Origin: Aphis gossypii
Taxonomy: Eukaryota > Arthropoda > Insecta > Hemiptera > Aphididae
DNA length: 64,000 bases
Direction: 5' to 3'
NCBI RefSeq assembly: GCF_020184175.1
Contig: NC_065533.1
Span: forward strand, 21,660,695-21,724,694
In this document: in pieces, positions 11,501-26,500 of the stretch
How positions within the stretch are numbered: position 1 is the first letter of the stretch
How the letters are laid out: every line of letters begins with the position of its first letter
Notes under the pieces: model-generated
Told to the model about the DNA's origin: nothing
The model's input: only the letters and a program-made list of their open reading frames with translations
Database searches by the model: none
Position numbers and translations under genes: made by a program

Positions 11501-14500
11501 TATTATATTAGGTATATTTTATAATTTATATGATATACCTACGTATATATAAAGGTGTTTATGCTTCCAATAAGTAGGATTGTAGCAGTTATATACTTTA
11601 ATATAAGTATTACACTTATACCCTTAAAATTAATAGTATAATAACTAATATAATAAGCTCGTTAGTCTTTAATATATATATTATATATTAATAAAATAAA
11701 GTACTTTATTCGTTAAGTTTTAATTATTAAACATAAAATATATATCAAGAATATTGGTACCTAAGAAATTCATTATTTTTAATAAAAAAAGATTTCTCAA
11801 TAATTTCTTACGAATTTTAAATTGTTTTAGACTAAAAAAATTTTGTCAACGTGTTAGGTAATTCTTCGATTCTAAGTAAAAAAAAAATAATGATTAAATC
11901 ATTACTTTAAAATAGAGCGTTTAATGTAAGGTTGCAGCCTAAAGAATCGATTAATTTAAATGGCTATAATATTTGACCTGCACTATATCGTGTTTAAAGT
12001 ACTACGTTAGCCCAACAATATTAATCAGTAAAATGTTAATTAATTGTTTGTGCAACCCAATACCAATTATTTAAACTTAAAAGTTTCGAAAACCAGAATA
12101 TCTATTATTAAACGTATAAATACCAAAGGATAATATGCAGTGGCGAATCATCCCGATTTTAATATTAAAGAAATCGCATTAATTTATTAACATAGTTTCG
12201 ATAACACTGAATGTACACTATACCTGTCCGAACAGCGTGACCCTATAGTAACGGCCGAGCATCCGGCGGCCCGACTGACGGGCTGACACGGCCGTGTCGT
12301 AAGCATTGCCGACGGTCCGGTAACAGTCAGCCAGCGCATGGTAGTCCTTGCGGTGCTCGTACACGGGTATGACCAGCTTGTACAATTCGCCGAAACATTC
12401 GTACAGCTCGGCCCGGCGCAGACTGACTGCGCACGCTTCCAGCCGTTCCAGCAAGGCCTGCTCTCCGTACAGCGTGTCGTTCGCCGCCACGCTGCCGCCG
12501 CCGGAGTCCAGCTGCAGGCCGGTCTCGTCCCTGGCAATGTTTGACGATATTTTCCCGAACGCTTCAGCGCCCCACGACTGCGTTCCCTTCAGTTTCCGGT
12601 ACTGAGCCACGAGCGCCGCGATGTGAAGCCTACAACAGGCGGCCTGAAAAAACATAAGCTCGATAGTTATAACACATTATAATACGTAGGTAGTTAAAAA
12701 GTATGATTATTTACAGTTGCGTATAGTTATGTGTGTGTGTGATGCGTACCTCTGAAAAATCTCCGTTTTCATCATGATTTCGAGCCATGGTCTGTAACCA
12801 AGTTAAACGCAATTCGGGTGTTGACGCATACGAGTTTGCCAAACTGTGCTGGAGATCGGCCAGCATTTCGGGGTCGTGGTTCAGATCTTTCATACGGGCA
12901 GTCGCCATCAGAACGGTCCTTACGCGTCTTGTTAAATCCTTCACTTGCATTGGAAACCCTAAAGACCCAAACTCGTCTAATTACAGTGACCGGTTACTAG
13001 TAAAAACGGTATAGGTATATGAATACACTTTTAAATTTTTTTAACAAACATAACTATTTTAGTATAAATAGGTACATAATGCAATTGATAAATAAATAGT
13101 TGATAAGTTCTATATGTTAGTAATTTTATTGTTAGGACTCAAAAGTAGTGTATAAAGAGATTTATTTTACATAGATAAAAATTTAAGTACAGATTATTGC
13201 TACTAAAAAGTAGTATTATTGGTAGCTTTACGTAATACATGGTCTTATTAAGAATTTTAACATTTTGGAACACTTATGGAAATTTAACCCTCTTTAGCGA
13301 AATGGAGTCAGATTACTATATCGTGTTTTACTTAAAACGAAACAAACACGTTTGTTTATTTTTATGAGAAATTCTTAACATTGCTGCACCATCTTACTGT
13401 AAAACAGCGTGAATAGTTTCACGGAATAAACAGCTTAAAATAATTTTAATCTAAATACTTTGAAAATATAATTGTGTATAGGTAATAACTAATAGGTATC
13501 TATAGTAAAATTCATTGTAATTTCATTGTAAATTCTTACGAATAATGTTTTATGAGTTATAAGTTATAACAAAATAATTGTTTGAATGTAATTTTTTCTA
13601 AATTGGAAATTAAAATATACATAAAAAAATTATTTTCAAATATTTATTAGATTTTTTAATTTGAAAATGCTCACGAGGAACTTTGTATTTGTCACCTAAG
13701 GCTTTTTATAGATAATTTTATACATTTTCGTGATTTTGACAAAATTTAAACTTCAAATGCTTATACAAATAAATTGCACCAGTCTATTTTAAATGTTTTA
13801 ATACAGCTAAAATAACAATGTAACTATGTATAAAAACTTTCAATTTTTTTTTTATAGGGCGAAAACATTTTTATCGACATTTATAGAAATAAAACTTAAA
13901 ACTTTAAAATCTCTATAAATATTTTAAAGTAAGTCAAATTATTTTGAAAAATATACTTTTAGTGTAGAAAATGGAAAATGCTAACATACAATTTTACATA
14001 TTTTTGTAAACTGTTAAGTAGGTAACTAAAGTTATTAGTCCTTAAGTTCATCAAAAAAACATTTTGTCAAAAACTAAAAATTTCCGTTTTCCTCAAGTTT
14101 TAAGAAAATAAAATAATATTTCAGTTAATAATATTATTGAACTAAAAATTGAAAAATTAACTTCTAAAATAGTAAGATTATAAGAAATTCTAATTAAAAA
14201 TAATAAGCTATGTAAATTTACAGATATTTAAAATATTTTAATAATGAGTGTAGTATGTTTTTCATAGAATAACACACAAAATTGTTATTTATTTTTATTT
14301 TTTATTAAAACTATTAATTTGTACTTACCAGTATTTTTCATTACTTTATCACTATTGGCATAACTATTGATTAATGAGAGACTTTCTTGAAAACGTGAGT
14401 TATTAAGACCTGCAGATGTCAAGTCACCTAACAATTGTGACACAGCAATGACAGTTTGCAAATGAACTCTGGTAATGTTTGACGAAGAAAGTTCAAAATT

Positions 14501-17500
14501 GCTGCGCATTAATAGATAAAGAGCAGCACAGGATTCTTGTCTTACTTTGGAAGACCGACTATTACACCCATTTAATAATTGGGAGCAAAGTTTGCCAACT
14601 AAATGAGCAGTACCTTAACATAAAATGGTTACATATATAGTTTCTAATAGTTTTAAATTAGCTAGATAAGTTACCATATTTGAATACCTTTAAATAATAC
14701 ACAAGAAAAGTTATTAATAAACGATCTTAGAGTAGCAAACACATGTCCACAGACTGATGTAGATTGTGGAATGCATAAGAACGCCATGAGAGTGGAAAAA
14801 ACACTCTCCATGATATCATTTTCACCATTGTATGCCATTAAAGTATCCTTAAAATGTACACAATAGGATGAAAGGGCATCAAGGACAACTAAACCCACTT
14901 CTGCTGTAAGATTGGCTTCACTTTGTACTCGAAATGCCATGTTGTCATCACTGGTCGAGTTATCTAAAACAGATACATATATAAATACATAATAACTAAT
15001 ATAAACACCTAAAACACCTAGGTCGTAGGAACCTAATAATATTAAAAGGTGATTAAAAAGGTTCTCAAATATTATTAATGTAAAAATTTTACAAATACTT
15101 AATTAAAAAGTTTACTGATTACACTAAAAAAAAATACTAAATACTATCAGTACTAAAGTATAACCTTTCTTTAAATTTTCCACTCGACCAATGCTGCCTG
15201 TACCATTACTACTTAATATGGGAGGAGTTAATTGAGATATTTGTGTCTGACAATTTAAATTAGCTGTAGTATCCACATTAAATTCAGATGGTGGTTGCAT
15301 TCGGGCAGGTAATGTCATGGATTTCTTTGTAGTAGTTGTAGAAGTTGGTTGAACATTGTCACGGTTATTTGCAGCTAATGTTTCTTCCACTATGTAACGG
15401 CGTCCCATATACCGAAACTCTTGTAAACTTAACCTGTACATTAAAATACATACATTATTAAAGATTTATATAGATTCATATGTTTGATGCTCAATCATAA
15501 GTTAACAATATAAATATATACACTATACAGTATGTTATTATTGTATTATTATTATTTATTATTATTGTTGTACAGTGAATTATGTTATATTTAAAATAAA
15601 TTAAACTATTATACTTTATTTATGTTGAGAAAGAACCTCATTAGTGAATAGTCTTCATTAGTTAGCAATTAGGATCATCTATCAGGTTAGCCTAACCCAC
15701 TCATGCAAATTTGTTATGCTATGTGTTTGTTAAACGGAATAAATAATACATCTGGGTGTAACATCATTTTAACATAATAATATGAATGGAGTTTTTTCAC
15801 TAATTTTTAAAATCACATCATAGATAAATAATTTAACTTTACATAAAACAATAGGCCATAAAAAATGAAGAAATGTGTTTTTCATTCTAAAAATATTATA
15901 ATATGCTTTAAATAATAAACATTAAAAAGATATGTACCATGTAAAATACTAATAAAATTAAACCTTATAAATTATAAGTTTCACTTACTCAATAATTTTA
16001 AAAAATGCTACAATTTCTGGTTCTGTACAGTAACGCCACCAGGATATTAATTGATCTTGGGATGAATATTTCAAAACAAACAAAAAACACACAAGAACAT
16101 CTTTAACTTCGGCGGGTTCCAATTTGCTTACTACATTTACTGAGGTGTCTGTATTAATGTGATATGTTTGTGTGCCACTAATAGATCTAGAATGACGATT
16201 TTTATTTGAAACATCCGATTCAGACACGTAAGAATTTTTTCTAATGGCTGTTTCTTGTGAAAATATTGACAAAGAATTTGTTCGATCGGGAGAAGATAAA
16301 TTGGAAGCACAGGAATTTATACTTAAATTAGAATCAGTTTTAATCAGTTTTTCATGTTGTTGATGATCCAGGTTGATTAATTTTTTAGATGGTGTTACTA
16401 AAAAAAAATATAATATATTATTACTATTTATCCTATATAAAATATATATACTACGGCAAAATAGAAAACTTGGCATTTTATAAAATTATGATGGGGCAAT
16501 AGTATGACCATTGTTAAATGTAGGTGAGTAATATTGAAGCTATTACATAATAGTCTAGATATTTTATATAATAATCAAGATGTAGCAGACATTTTAAAGT
16601 ATAAAATTTTATCACTAGTTCTATAATATAGAATCTATATAATTATAAACTAAAAAATAAAATTATGTCGTAAGTATACAATTAAATGTTTGTTATTATA
16701 GAATAATTTTAAATATTATTAATTTTTATTGCAACATGAATTACTTTAATGACATTTAAATTTATATAAAATCATTTAGCATCTCTTTCTAATATTAAGT
16801 AGCTCTAATTTAATCGAATTATTGTATGCAAACATGTATTTTTGTACTCTTCAGAACATTTTTTTCCCCATAATTGTAGCTACTTATTACATTTCCTAAG
16901 CTTTTTTTTTTTATTCTTAACATATTCAAAATTATATTAAGAAAAACTTACAGTGACTAGCGATGGCTGCAAAATATGTAGAATCTCTCAAGTTCAAAGA
17001 CATTCTTGGACCAATATCATTAGGAAGGTTTTTAGGTCTAAAATTCAAAAGTTTTAAAATTATATTATTCAATTATATATTTGTTTGTATAAATATGTTA
17101 ATCAAAATACCTCGGGGAAGATAAATGTATAGGACGCTTGATTTGATTAACTATTCGTTTTCTATAATCTAAGCGACCAATGTTTTCTATAACAACTCCG
17201 AGCCAAGGTAAATACAATGATGCAATTCGGGCCATTTGTCCCTGTAAAATAAACAATATATTATCATATCATGTTTAATATATTTAGTAATCAAATTTTA
17301 CTACAAATAATAAATATAAAAAAATAATACATAATCCTAGGGTTTGGGACTTAAAGCATTTGCATATTTTTTCTATTTATTCCAAAAAATAATAGAGTGA
17401 GAAATAAATTCATTTATTAATACTGTGATATTCAATCTGAAATTTGAGTGTGCATATTTTTGCATATTTCGTTTGGATTGAAAAAATTGGAAGAAAATGC

Positions 17501-20500
17501 TTACTTGAAATTTCTTTTTGCATATTTTGAAAAATTCTTCAAATTTAAATACAAAAACTATATCTACATACTTCAATCAATCAAACAAATAAAGTGAAGT
17601 GCTGAATTGAAAAAAAAACAGTAATACAATCAATACACTTCATATATGTTTGCTATACTCACAGCTTGTTATAATTTTTGTGTAAGTTAAAATAATCTTA
17701 TTTTTAGAAAAACGATGGCCGCTATCATCTTTTTTATTTTTACTACTAATAATAATGTTTAAATAATACATATTTTAAATGCATATTTGAAGTGCTTTAA
17801 ATCCCTAAAGCTAAAATATATGAATATAAATAGTAAACTATTTATAAATATTTATCATTTTTAAAAACAACACATTGGAAATTATTTGTAAAAACATGTA
17901 ACTAGTTTGACAATATGATAAAGTCAAGATCCTAACTTAAACTTAGTATTTTGATCTATGTTTGATTGTTGCTATTGTAAATTGTTGCAAATAATTTTCC
18001 TATAATTATTATGATAATTGGTATTAAAGCAATAAAATACGGGAACTGGAGATGAATTAATTCAATCAATATCAATTATTGTCGTGTTAATAAGTTTGTT
18101 TAGTAAAAATTAAGGTATTTAATTGATGGGTATTAGAGATTAAGAGAAATATAAAAAAACCTTTTTTAATTATTGTAATGCTGGTATTATTTATTAGTTT
18201 GATTATTGCGACAGTATGAGAGTGAAGTCATGGGTTGGGATCAATCTTAGGTAAAAACTCTGTTAAAATATTGCATACATTAATATTAATAGTTAAATTT
18301 AATATTAGAGTGAATTGACTTATTGTCAAACTTAAATTATAAAACATTATCTGTGTTTGTGTATTGATTTCTTTACAATATTGAATTTTTTCCTTAATAT
18401 GAATGTCAGAGAGAAAAAAATAAAATAGGATCCTCTGAACCTAAATATACTTTTCATGATCTATAGACATATTTTAAAAACCACATATAATTAAAAAGAA
18501 TATATTTTGGCTCAAATTCAAAAATATATATATTATAATAGTCATTAATGGTATCATTTAAAGCTAACGTATACCTACTAGCAGTAAAAATGAATTAAAA
18601 AAAAAATAATAAGAAGAACTTTATTATTTACCTTAGATTGATATCGATCATCAAGTTCATGTTTGGCAAGTAAATCACGAAAACATGCAATAGCTGAGTG
18701 ACGGTATTCATATGGCAAGCAAAACGAATTTGAAACTTCACGCAACAATATTGCCGTTAAGAAATGATGACGACAATATTCATCTGACATGTAGTATTGA
18801 GAATGTGGTGACCATCCTTGTGGCGTTTGCCCATTTTGGACTGGTAAATTAAATGAGACATAGTGTTCGTGTGATATAACTATCTTCATGAATAATAACT
18901 TTGCACTTCTAACAAAAGTTGAATCACAAGTTGACATGGTATTAATATATACATTTATCAGTCGAAATACGAATCCCCGGTCCATGAATGTCAAACATTT
19001 CTTTAAGAAATGACCAGTAGCCATATTCAACTTGGCGACTTGTGATGGCATTTCTTTGTGTTTAAGCGTGATATATGGCAATAGTACTTCTATTAACATA
19101 TGATGAACACGAGACTGATATTCAGAAGAAAACCTTTCATTACGACGCATCTGTAAAAATATATATTTGTGTTTGCAAAACTGATACAGTTATATTATAT
19201 ATATCACACATTCAAGTATACTTTTTTTTAAAAATTACAATAGTTAAGAAAATATTTATTATACTAATTAAATAACAATTTGTTTCTGTTTATGATCTTT
19301 AAATTCTAATAATTTTATTACAGTTGGTTTGGTAATTAAATATTAAATATTAAGGGAACATTACATTCTAAAAAAGAAATACTTATATTTATCAACTCAT
19401 ATTTGCAATATTTCCATAGCATAGCATCATGATATGTTTGAAATTTATGGGGAAGGAAGGCTGACCTAACCTAACCTGGGCTACTTAATAAAACATTTAT
19501 AGAAGTAACAAAGCTTTAAAAAATTAACTTACTAATAAGTTTCATAATTCATATTTGAAGAAAAAATATAAGTTAGAAATAGTTTGATAGAAAATGTACA
19601 CTAGTGCACAACATATATTAAAGAATATATACAAGTTATGAAATACACATTATAATACTAGGGGTAGATAAAAATTGATGAAATAAGTAATGGTATAATT
19701 GTATTAATATTATAATATTAAATTTTTATCCAGCAACCACTAAAATAATCACTATATCAATTTTAAATATAGTGACTTTAATGACACAGTAATTTTAATT
19801 TAATAACCATGGAAGAATATTGTTCATATAAGTTTCTTATAATTTTATTATTTCTATTTGACAATATTAACATACTATTACCATTAACATACCTTTAATA
19901 AAATTAAAGGCATTTTTAATAAAATTATAATTGTACCTTAATTCTGTTTGATGTCAATAAATATTGTCCCATACTCTTTATCACAATTTGAAAGAAAAAG
20001 TTTGAGTTGACTAGAAATTTATTGATTAATAAAAAATCTGTATTATCCGGATTCAGTAAACTTGGTAAATGAGCTAGGAGTTGATCGTGCACAGTGTTAT
20101 TAGGTGTATTTGTTGCAGGAGTAGTAAAAACATACTGAAAATTTAAATCAAAAAGATTTACATTATTATTATTGATCTATTAAAAAAGTCAGTATTAAAA
20201 TATTATAAATAAAAATTATCTTATAAACTATTTAACTAATATTTAAATTTAAGTACATTTTTAGGTATTCTTGACAAGATAGAAAAACGAGAAATTATTA
20301 CGCTATTATTTTTTCATGGGCTTTGTTATATTAATTATTGATTAGGTTGTTTTTGTGATCTTCTCTAAAACATCTGGTTAAATGATTACATTTAAAACAA
20401 TTTCTCAAAAACTTTATACCATATACAACCTAAAATTTGGTTTAATTTTGGCATTTTTATTATTAATTTTAAAAACTTATAATTTTTAACTGAAATGAAA

Positions 20501-23500
20501 TATGTAGATTTACATTATTAGTTACTTATAAATGTTAACATCTTAAAAATAGTTTGTTTTATTCAAAAGAAAAAAAAATAAATACTGTACTTATTTCACA
20601 AATTCTCTTTATTGAGAAGCATCTATCTAACTTAATTTAACTTTTATAAATTAATTTATGGATCAATGAATATACTAAAAAGAATACATTCTAATAAGCT
20701 TAAATTTGTATAGTACTTGTACAATAAAAAAAAAAAGAATATTTAACATTATCAATTTACAGAAATTATTTAGAATTTGATCGTATAATATAGTTATAAG
20801 TTATAACATAAAGATATTGTTATTATAAAATAAAGAGATTATTAATTATTATATGTATTATATGAATCGTTTATTGTCTAATAAACTAATAAATTAATAT
20901 AATAAATAACGTAACTAATCACATACCTTTATGTAAATGTTTAATATGTCACATCGACCAGATTCTTGAATTGAATCTACTATATGAACCAATAACCTAA
21001 TTATATTACTTGCAATATTGGCACAAGAAGTAAATGCCAGCAGATTAAATAACTGATTGAATAATGTTGGTAAAAAGTTGATTACAGAAATTAAATCAAT
21101 TGCGTGCGATGCCTAAGAAATACAATATAAAAATAATTTATGTTTGTTTATATTATGTTACCAGAAATAATTAAAACACATAAATTAAATTAAAATATAT
21201 ATATATAAAAAAAAATTAAACTAATAGTTATTATATTATTTTTCTGCTATTTCTAAACATATTATTGTATTATGTAATGTGAATCATTATATGATATTAT
21301 TAGAAAATTAAAACATGTACAGTGATATTATTTCCTTTCCTTAATAAGCATTGTCATTAATTCTGGTAACACATATTTAATTTTAATAGAAGTCTATATT
21401 ACTTTTAATATTTTACATGTTTCCGTTTCAGGGGGTATGATGGTAGTTATTTTACTATGTTCCAAACGTTCTGCATGTGCAAAAAGGTTTTGCATATGAT
21501 TATCTGATGAATAAATACTGGATAACAAATGGCACTTGAATGAAAATAAAGGCTTTTGTCCGTCTATCCAACACACTTCTGGCCCACAATACTAAATGAA
21601 TTAAAAAAAAATAAATAACAAATATAATGTATAATATTATAATAATGTTTAATTATGATTATTAAATAGAGAAGATAACATCACTGAAAATTAGATTAAT
21701 CTTCAGAATGAAAAATCATTAATTCTGAATTATTTTTAAATCACCCACAGTTAAAAATTGTGCCTTGAGATAAATAAAAACTACTTATAAATTTATACTA
21801 TTTAAAAGTATTAAACTTTATAATTAATAGTTAGTTAAATTGTATTCATTTTATTTTGATACTTTAGTTATTAACTAAATATAAAATCCAATTTAGTTTT
21901 CTAACAATTAAAATTGTCATTTTTATAAAATTAAGTACAACTAATATTTAACCATGTGTTTTAAGTCTAAACAGATACTAATAATTTATAATTTATTCAA
22001 TTTTATTGTAATATAATTAAAAGACAAAAATATACAATAAAAATAGGCAATAGTATAAATAAATAAATATATAAGTATTCATTCACATGTTCTTATTAAA
22101 GTAATTTAATTTAAATTTTATTATAATAGTTAATCATTAATTACATATAAGTATAACAGGATGATTGATTTAGTGTAAGAAATTCATTATTCAAGTTATA
22201 TTGTAACATGTACAAATAACAATTAACTGTATTAAAGAAAATAAATCGCTTACTCCTTTTCCAAGACCAAATGGCTGTACTGATAAATACCCAGCTGGTA
22301 AACCAACAGATACGGGTAAACATTTGGTATCCACGTTGATTCTAAATAAATAAAATACAATTGAGATTATAATACAATGTAAAATACTAATTAGACAAGA
22401 TAAATATGATTATTATTACTTAGATTTGAAGATAAGAGGTAGCCATGAGTATCCCACTATTGTTTCTACTGAAATATTTGATTGCTTTTTACGTGAACCA
22501 TCTACCGAAATATGTTTGAAAGTAAACAATAGGTGATGTTTTGGAGTTATGTGTACTGGAAGTCTTATTTTAATTTCATCATACCAAATTGGATTTGTAC
22601 TATGGTATAAGACATTAGTACACATGGAACTCAATAATTGACCGTGTGTTCCATAAATACACTATAATATATTGAAATAATATTTAAAATCATTTTTCAA
22701 AAAGAAAAATAACTTAAATATAAAATTACCTTAATAGGCTTAGAGTCAATATTATCACTATCAAATAGTTGAACCATACATGTAATGTTTCGAGCTCGAG
22801 GAATATGCTTTTGTGTATCGAATGCCAAAGACAGTGGATACACATAAATATGATTAATATAAGTTGTTTGTGGATGCGCTTCTGGGTATAATTCTGCAAT
22901 TTCAATGATTGGATGATCTCGACTAGGTGGAGTAGGAAAAGGTTTAACTGCAGTCCAACATGTAGTCAATACATCTAAAAAAAAAAAAATTATATATAAT
23001 TTAAAAACTAACATAAAATAAAACTGGGTTGGATATTTATATAATTTATTAAATCAACTGTTGTGATGATAAATTTAGTTAAATAATATAATAATATTTT
23101 AATAAACCCATCATTAAATATTATAATATTGAAATATTTTTATGCAAATTTGTTTAACAATAACAAAAAAACTATAGGAAAAGGTAAAAATGAAAGTGGC
23201 ACGTATATGACTAATACCACCTACCTTACCTACCTAAAACTTTAAAGGACACCAATGATTACGTGTTTAAAAGAAATATAATTAATTGTTGATTCTTACT
23301 TTCTGGAAGACTGGTTAACTGTTGAATTTTTATTTGGACATGACCAGGAATTATAACACATTTGTTCATTTTTTCAGGTCTTAAAATAAATTATTTTTAT
23401 AAAATCATCTAAAAATTTAAATTAAAAAACTATAAAAAAACTCACTTGCGATATTCCATTAGTATTTTAATCATATCATCATCTCCTAGTTTAGAAAGCT

Positions 23501-26500
23501 CCTGTCTATACAATGTCATATAATCGGAAGACGTATCTAGTTCACAACTATATAATCGAAACAAAGGTCGAGCACACCAAGCGAATGGCATTCGGTAATT
23601 ACCTAACCTAAAAAATAAAAATAAAGTGATAATTTATTATAACTATATTTAGTTTCACCATTTTTATCTACTTACCTTTGACAAATATTTTTAACAGCTT
23701 TGAATACTTTTAAACCGTTATCTTTATTATTCGTTGTTGCTTTAATGTACGGTTCAGAAACACGTACAATACTACCTTGAAGTACTTTATCTATTCTTAA
23801 AACTAAGAATATATCTGAATGAGGTTTTGAGATACACATTATTGCCTAAAAATATAAAAAAACACTTAACATAAATAATAAATATGTATAATAGAATGAA
23901 TAAATGAGTGATAATTCATTAATAATTTGTATAATATTATATATTCTTTTCTAATTCATTCTGGAAAAAGACAAACAATTTAAATAATACTAAGAAATGT
24001 TATTATTATTTATCATTATAAAGGAATTTCTCTGCATTAACCTTAACAATTTTTTTATGTTTAAAGTTATATAAAATAATTACTTGTTTTTGTTTGAATA
24101 ACCAATTCTTTGTCACTTTACAATTTTTTGATATCTCAATAAACTTATGACCGTCAATTTGATTATCATGATTAAGTAGGTTTGTCATACTGTCATGGTT
24201 AATATCAAAATGGAAATCTTCAGATATTTTTTTACCAGAACGTACATCAAACAATGCCATTGTTGTAAAATATGGTTCAACCTATACGTAATAAAAATAT
24301 TAAATTAAAATTTTGTTATAAAATATAACACTTATAAAATCTTAATAATGATTGATAAGGAAAGCAATTGTATATTGTTCAAATATTTACATAGTATTAA
24401 TATACTTTAAAGAATAAAAGAAATATATTATAATTAATACAAATATCTACATTTTATTGAGAATTGTAACTTATGAAATTAATGTATAACATATTATATT
24501 CTCAATACTATTTTTTAAATGAACATTTTTAATGATTAAGATTTAATATTTAAGATTTTTGAAATATTGATCTAAATTTTCTATTTTTTTAGTTCAATTT
24601 CATCATATGATAAATCTTAAGTTTTCAAATAAAATTGAACTAAACAAGTAGAAAATATACTAATTTCATATCAGTATTCAATCATTAGTACTAAATAATA
24701 TATTAAATTATGTTAAATGATACATTTATAAATTTTTTTCTAGCTATTTAAAAAAGTATTTTTAAAATAAAACTCAATATTTTAAAATAGAAATTACTTT
24801 ATGCAACTATTTTATAATACGCAACAATTATTACTTGATTTGCGGAACCGTTGTTTTCATCATTGTTTATTTGTAATCGAAAGCTCAATGCTTGGCATTC
24901 AATTAAAACTCTCTGGCCAAATTTTTCTTTGTATGGTTCTGATATAGTATCAGCTGGTTGATTTAAAACATCTTGTCTAATATAACTACTAGGCTGTAAA
25001 AAAAGGTTGTATATATTATAAAAATGAAAATTGTTAAAAAAAATTATTTTTATTTCTGATATCCGATAATAAAAATTGTATACTAAGAATATTATTTACT
25101 TGTTGTACAAATGGATAAACTGCAAAAATTCTTCTTCTATTTTCTTGACGTACATGTGCATTTAACGAATCGGTTTCTCTTGCGTATCTCATCAACTGAG
25201 GATTTACACTATGTTCTAACCCTTTTAATGTACCAAAACTATCATTAGGTGGTATAATTGGCATGTTCTTGTCACTAGGAGTGATTTCTTCTAAATAATC
25301 CAGTAGTAAAGAATCAATATAGATTACATCATAAAAAATATTTAGTAAGGTACATAATATGTACTTAATATTATGAAAGATTTAATTAGAGAGTAAAATT
25401 TAAATATACATATTACATATAGACAAATAAAAAATAGAAAATATGGCATAAAGTAATATATAAAATATTAATATTAATATTTATTAATATTCATATTAAT
25501 TTAAAATTATAAAATAATTCATTCATAAAATATATTATGTTATTGATAGATTTTTCAACTTAAACGAAATAAAAGTGACTAATCGCTTAAAAATGTATTA
25601 AATACAATAACACATGCCCCTAGTTAGCTTCATTATTTCATACCAGGTCTATTGGTTTTATTTTATTTTAAGATAGAATAATTATAACTCTGCAGTATAC
25701 TACCAAAAACATGCATTTTTTAAAATTCTACTTCAATATTTAACCTTATGTCATACAATAAACTCTCAATTATTAGTCTCCTTTCATTGAACTATAAGAA
25801 TTATGTATATATGTTTATAATCATCATTATAAAACTCTTCAAAACTTACCAAAAAAAGTTCTTATTTAATAAAAATGTTCCGTCCCACCCAGGGGTAATA
25901 AAATCAAAAGATGGAAGAACTTTCTTGTTAAGTTTCCCAATTTGGGAATTTTTAAATTTGTTATTCCGCAGATAATCAAAAATTTACTGTATTTTCTACT
26001 AAATAAAGTAAATCAACTTTTGAACAACATTCGAAACTTTTTCTATCTGATTTTGATATGAAATGCATTGTTTAACCAAATCTAACTTAATATTTTAACA
26101 CTAATAATTAATATAATAATTAAGTTGCAAATGTTAGCTTTAAAATTAAACAACATTTTCTTCTTTTGTTTATAATAATTAAAAATACGTAACTGATTTA
26201 AGAAATGATTTAAATAAACTAAATAATAAATAGAATTTTATGTTTGAATAAAACCAAATTAAATATGCAATTTTTTAACAAAATAACTATATGAATGAAA
26301 CTCAAACTCAAAATTAAACTAAATGGCAACTTTAAGAATTATAACCAACTACTAATAAAATGAGTTAATATGTTTAAATATTTAAAACAAACTGAATATT
26401 ATGAAGATATTCTCTCCATTTTTTTCAATAGTTATATAATCCAATAACAAATTCTATAATGCTCATATTGCACGCGTTTTAATGATCAAAATGGTTCATA

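Larger units (their letters stand above)
8568..12958 (-). other. DHR2 (DOCKER) catalytic domain of the DOCK protein (exons 27-33)
   Basis: Begins at about residue 1655 and runs close to the C-terminus. Conserved blocks: VKDLTRRVRTVLMATARMKD, SLANSYASTPELRLTWLQTM, ELYKLVIPVYEHRKDYHALA, YKEPKLTPLSDISERLL, DAKFAYIQITHV, FVFETPFTLGG and SVCVQVNAGPLAYARAFL. The last corresponds to the alpha-10 insert region, which in DOCK9 carries the valine nucleotide sensor that expels GDP; its valines are kept here. A serine-rich tail follows SELSEC-like residues and ends at SSNA. No catalytic break is seen. Confidence 0.92.

Noticed and set aside
12139..12160. CAGTGGCGAATCATC as a hAT end
   Set aside because: No partner end or duplication within reach; could be chance.
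12338..12605. Plus-strand frames opposite DOCK exon 28
   Set aside because: They are antisense shadows of a conserved, well-phased coding exon.
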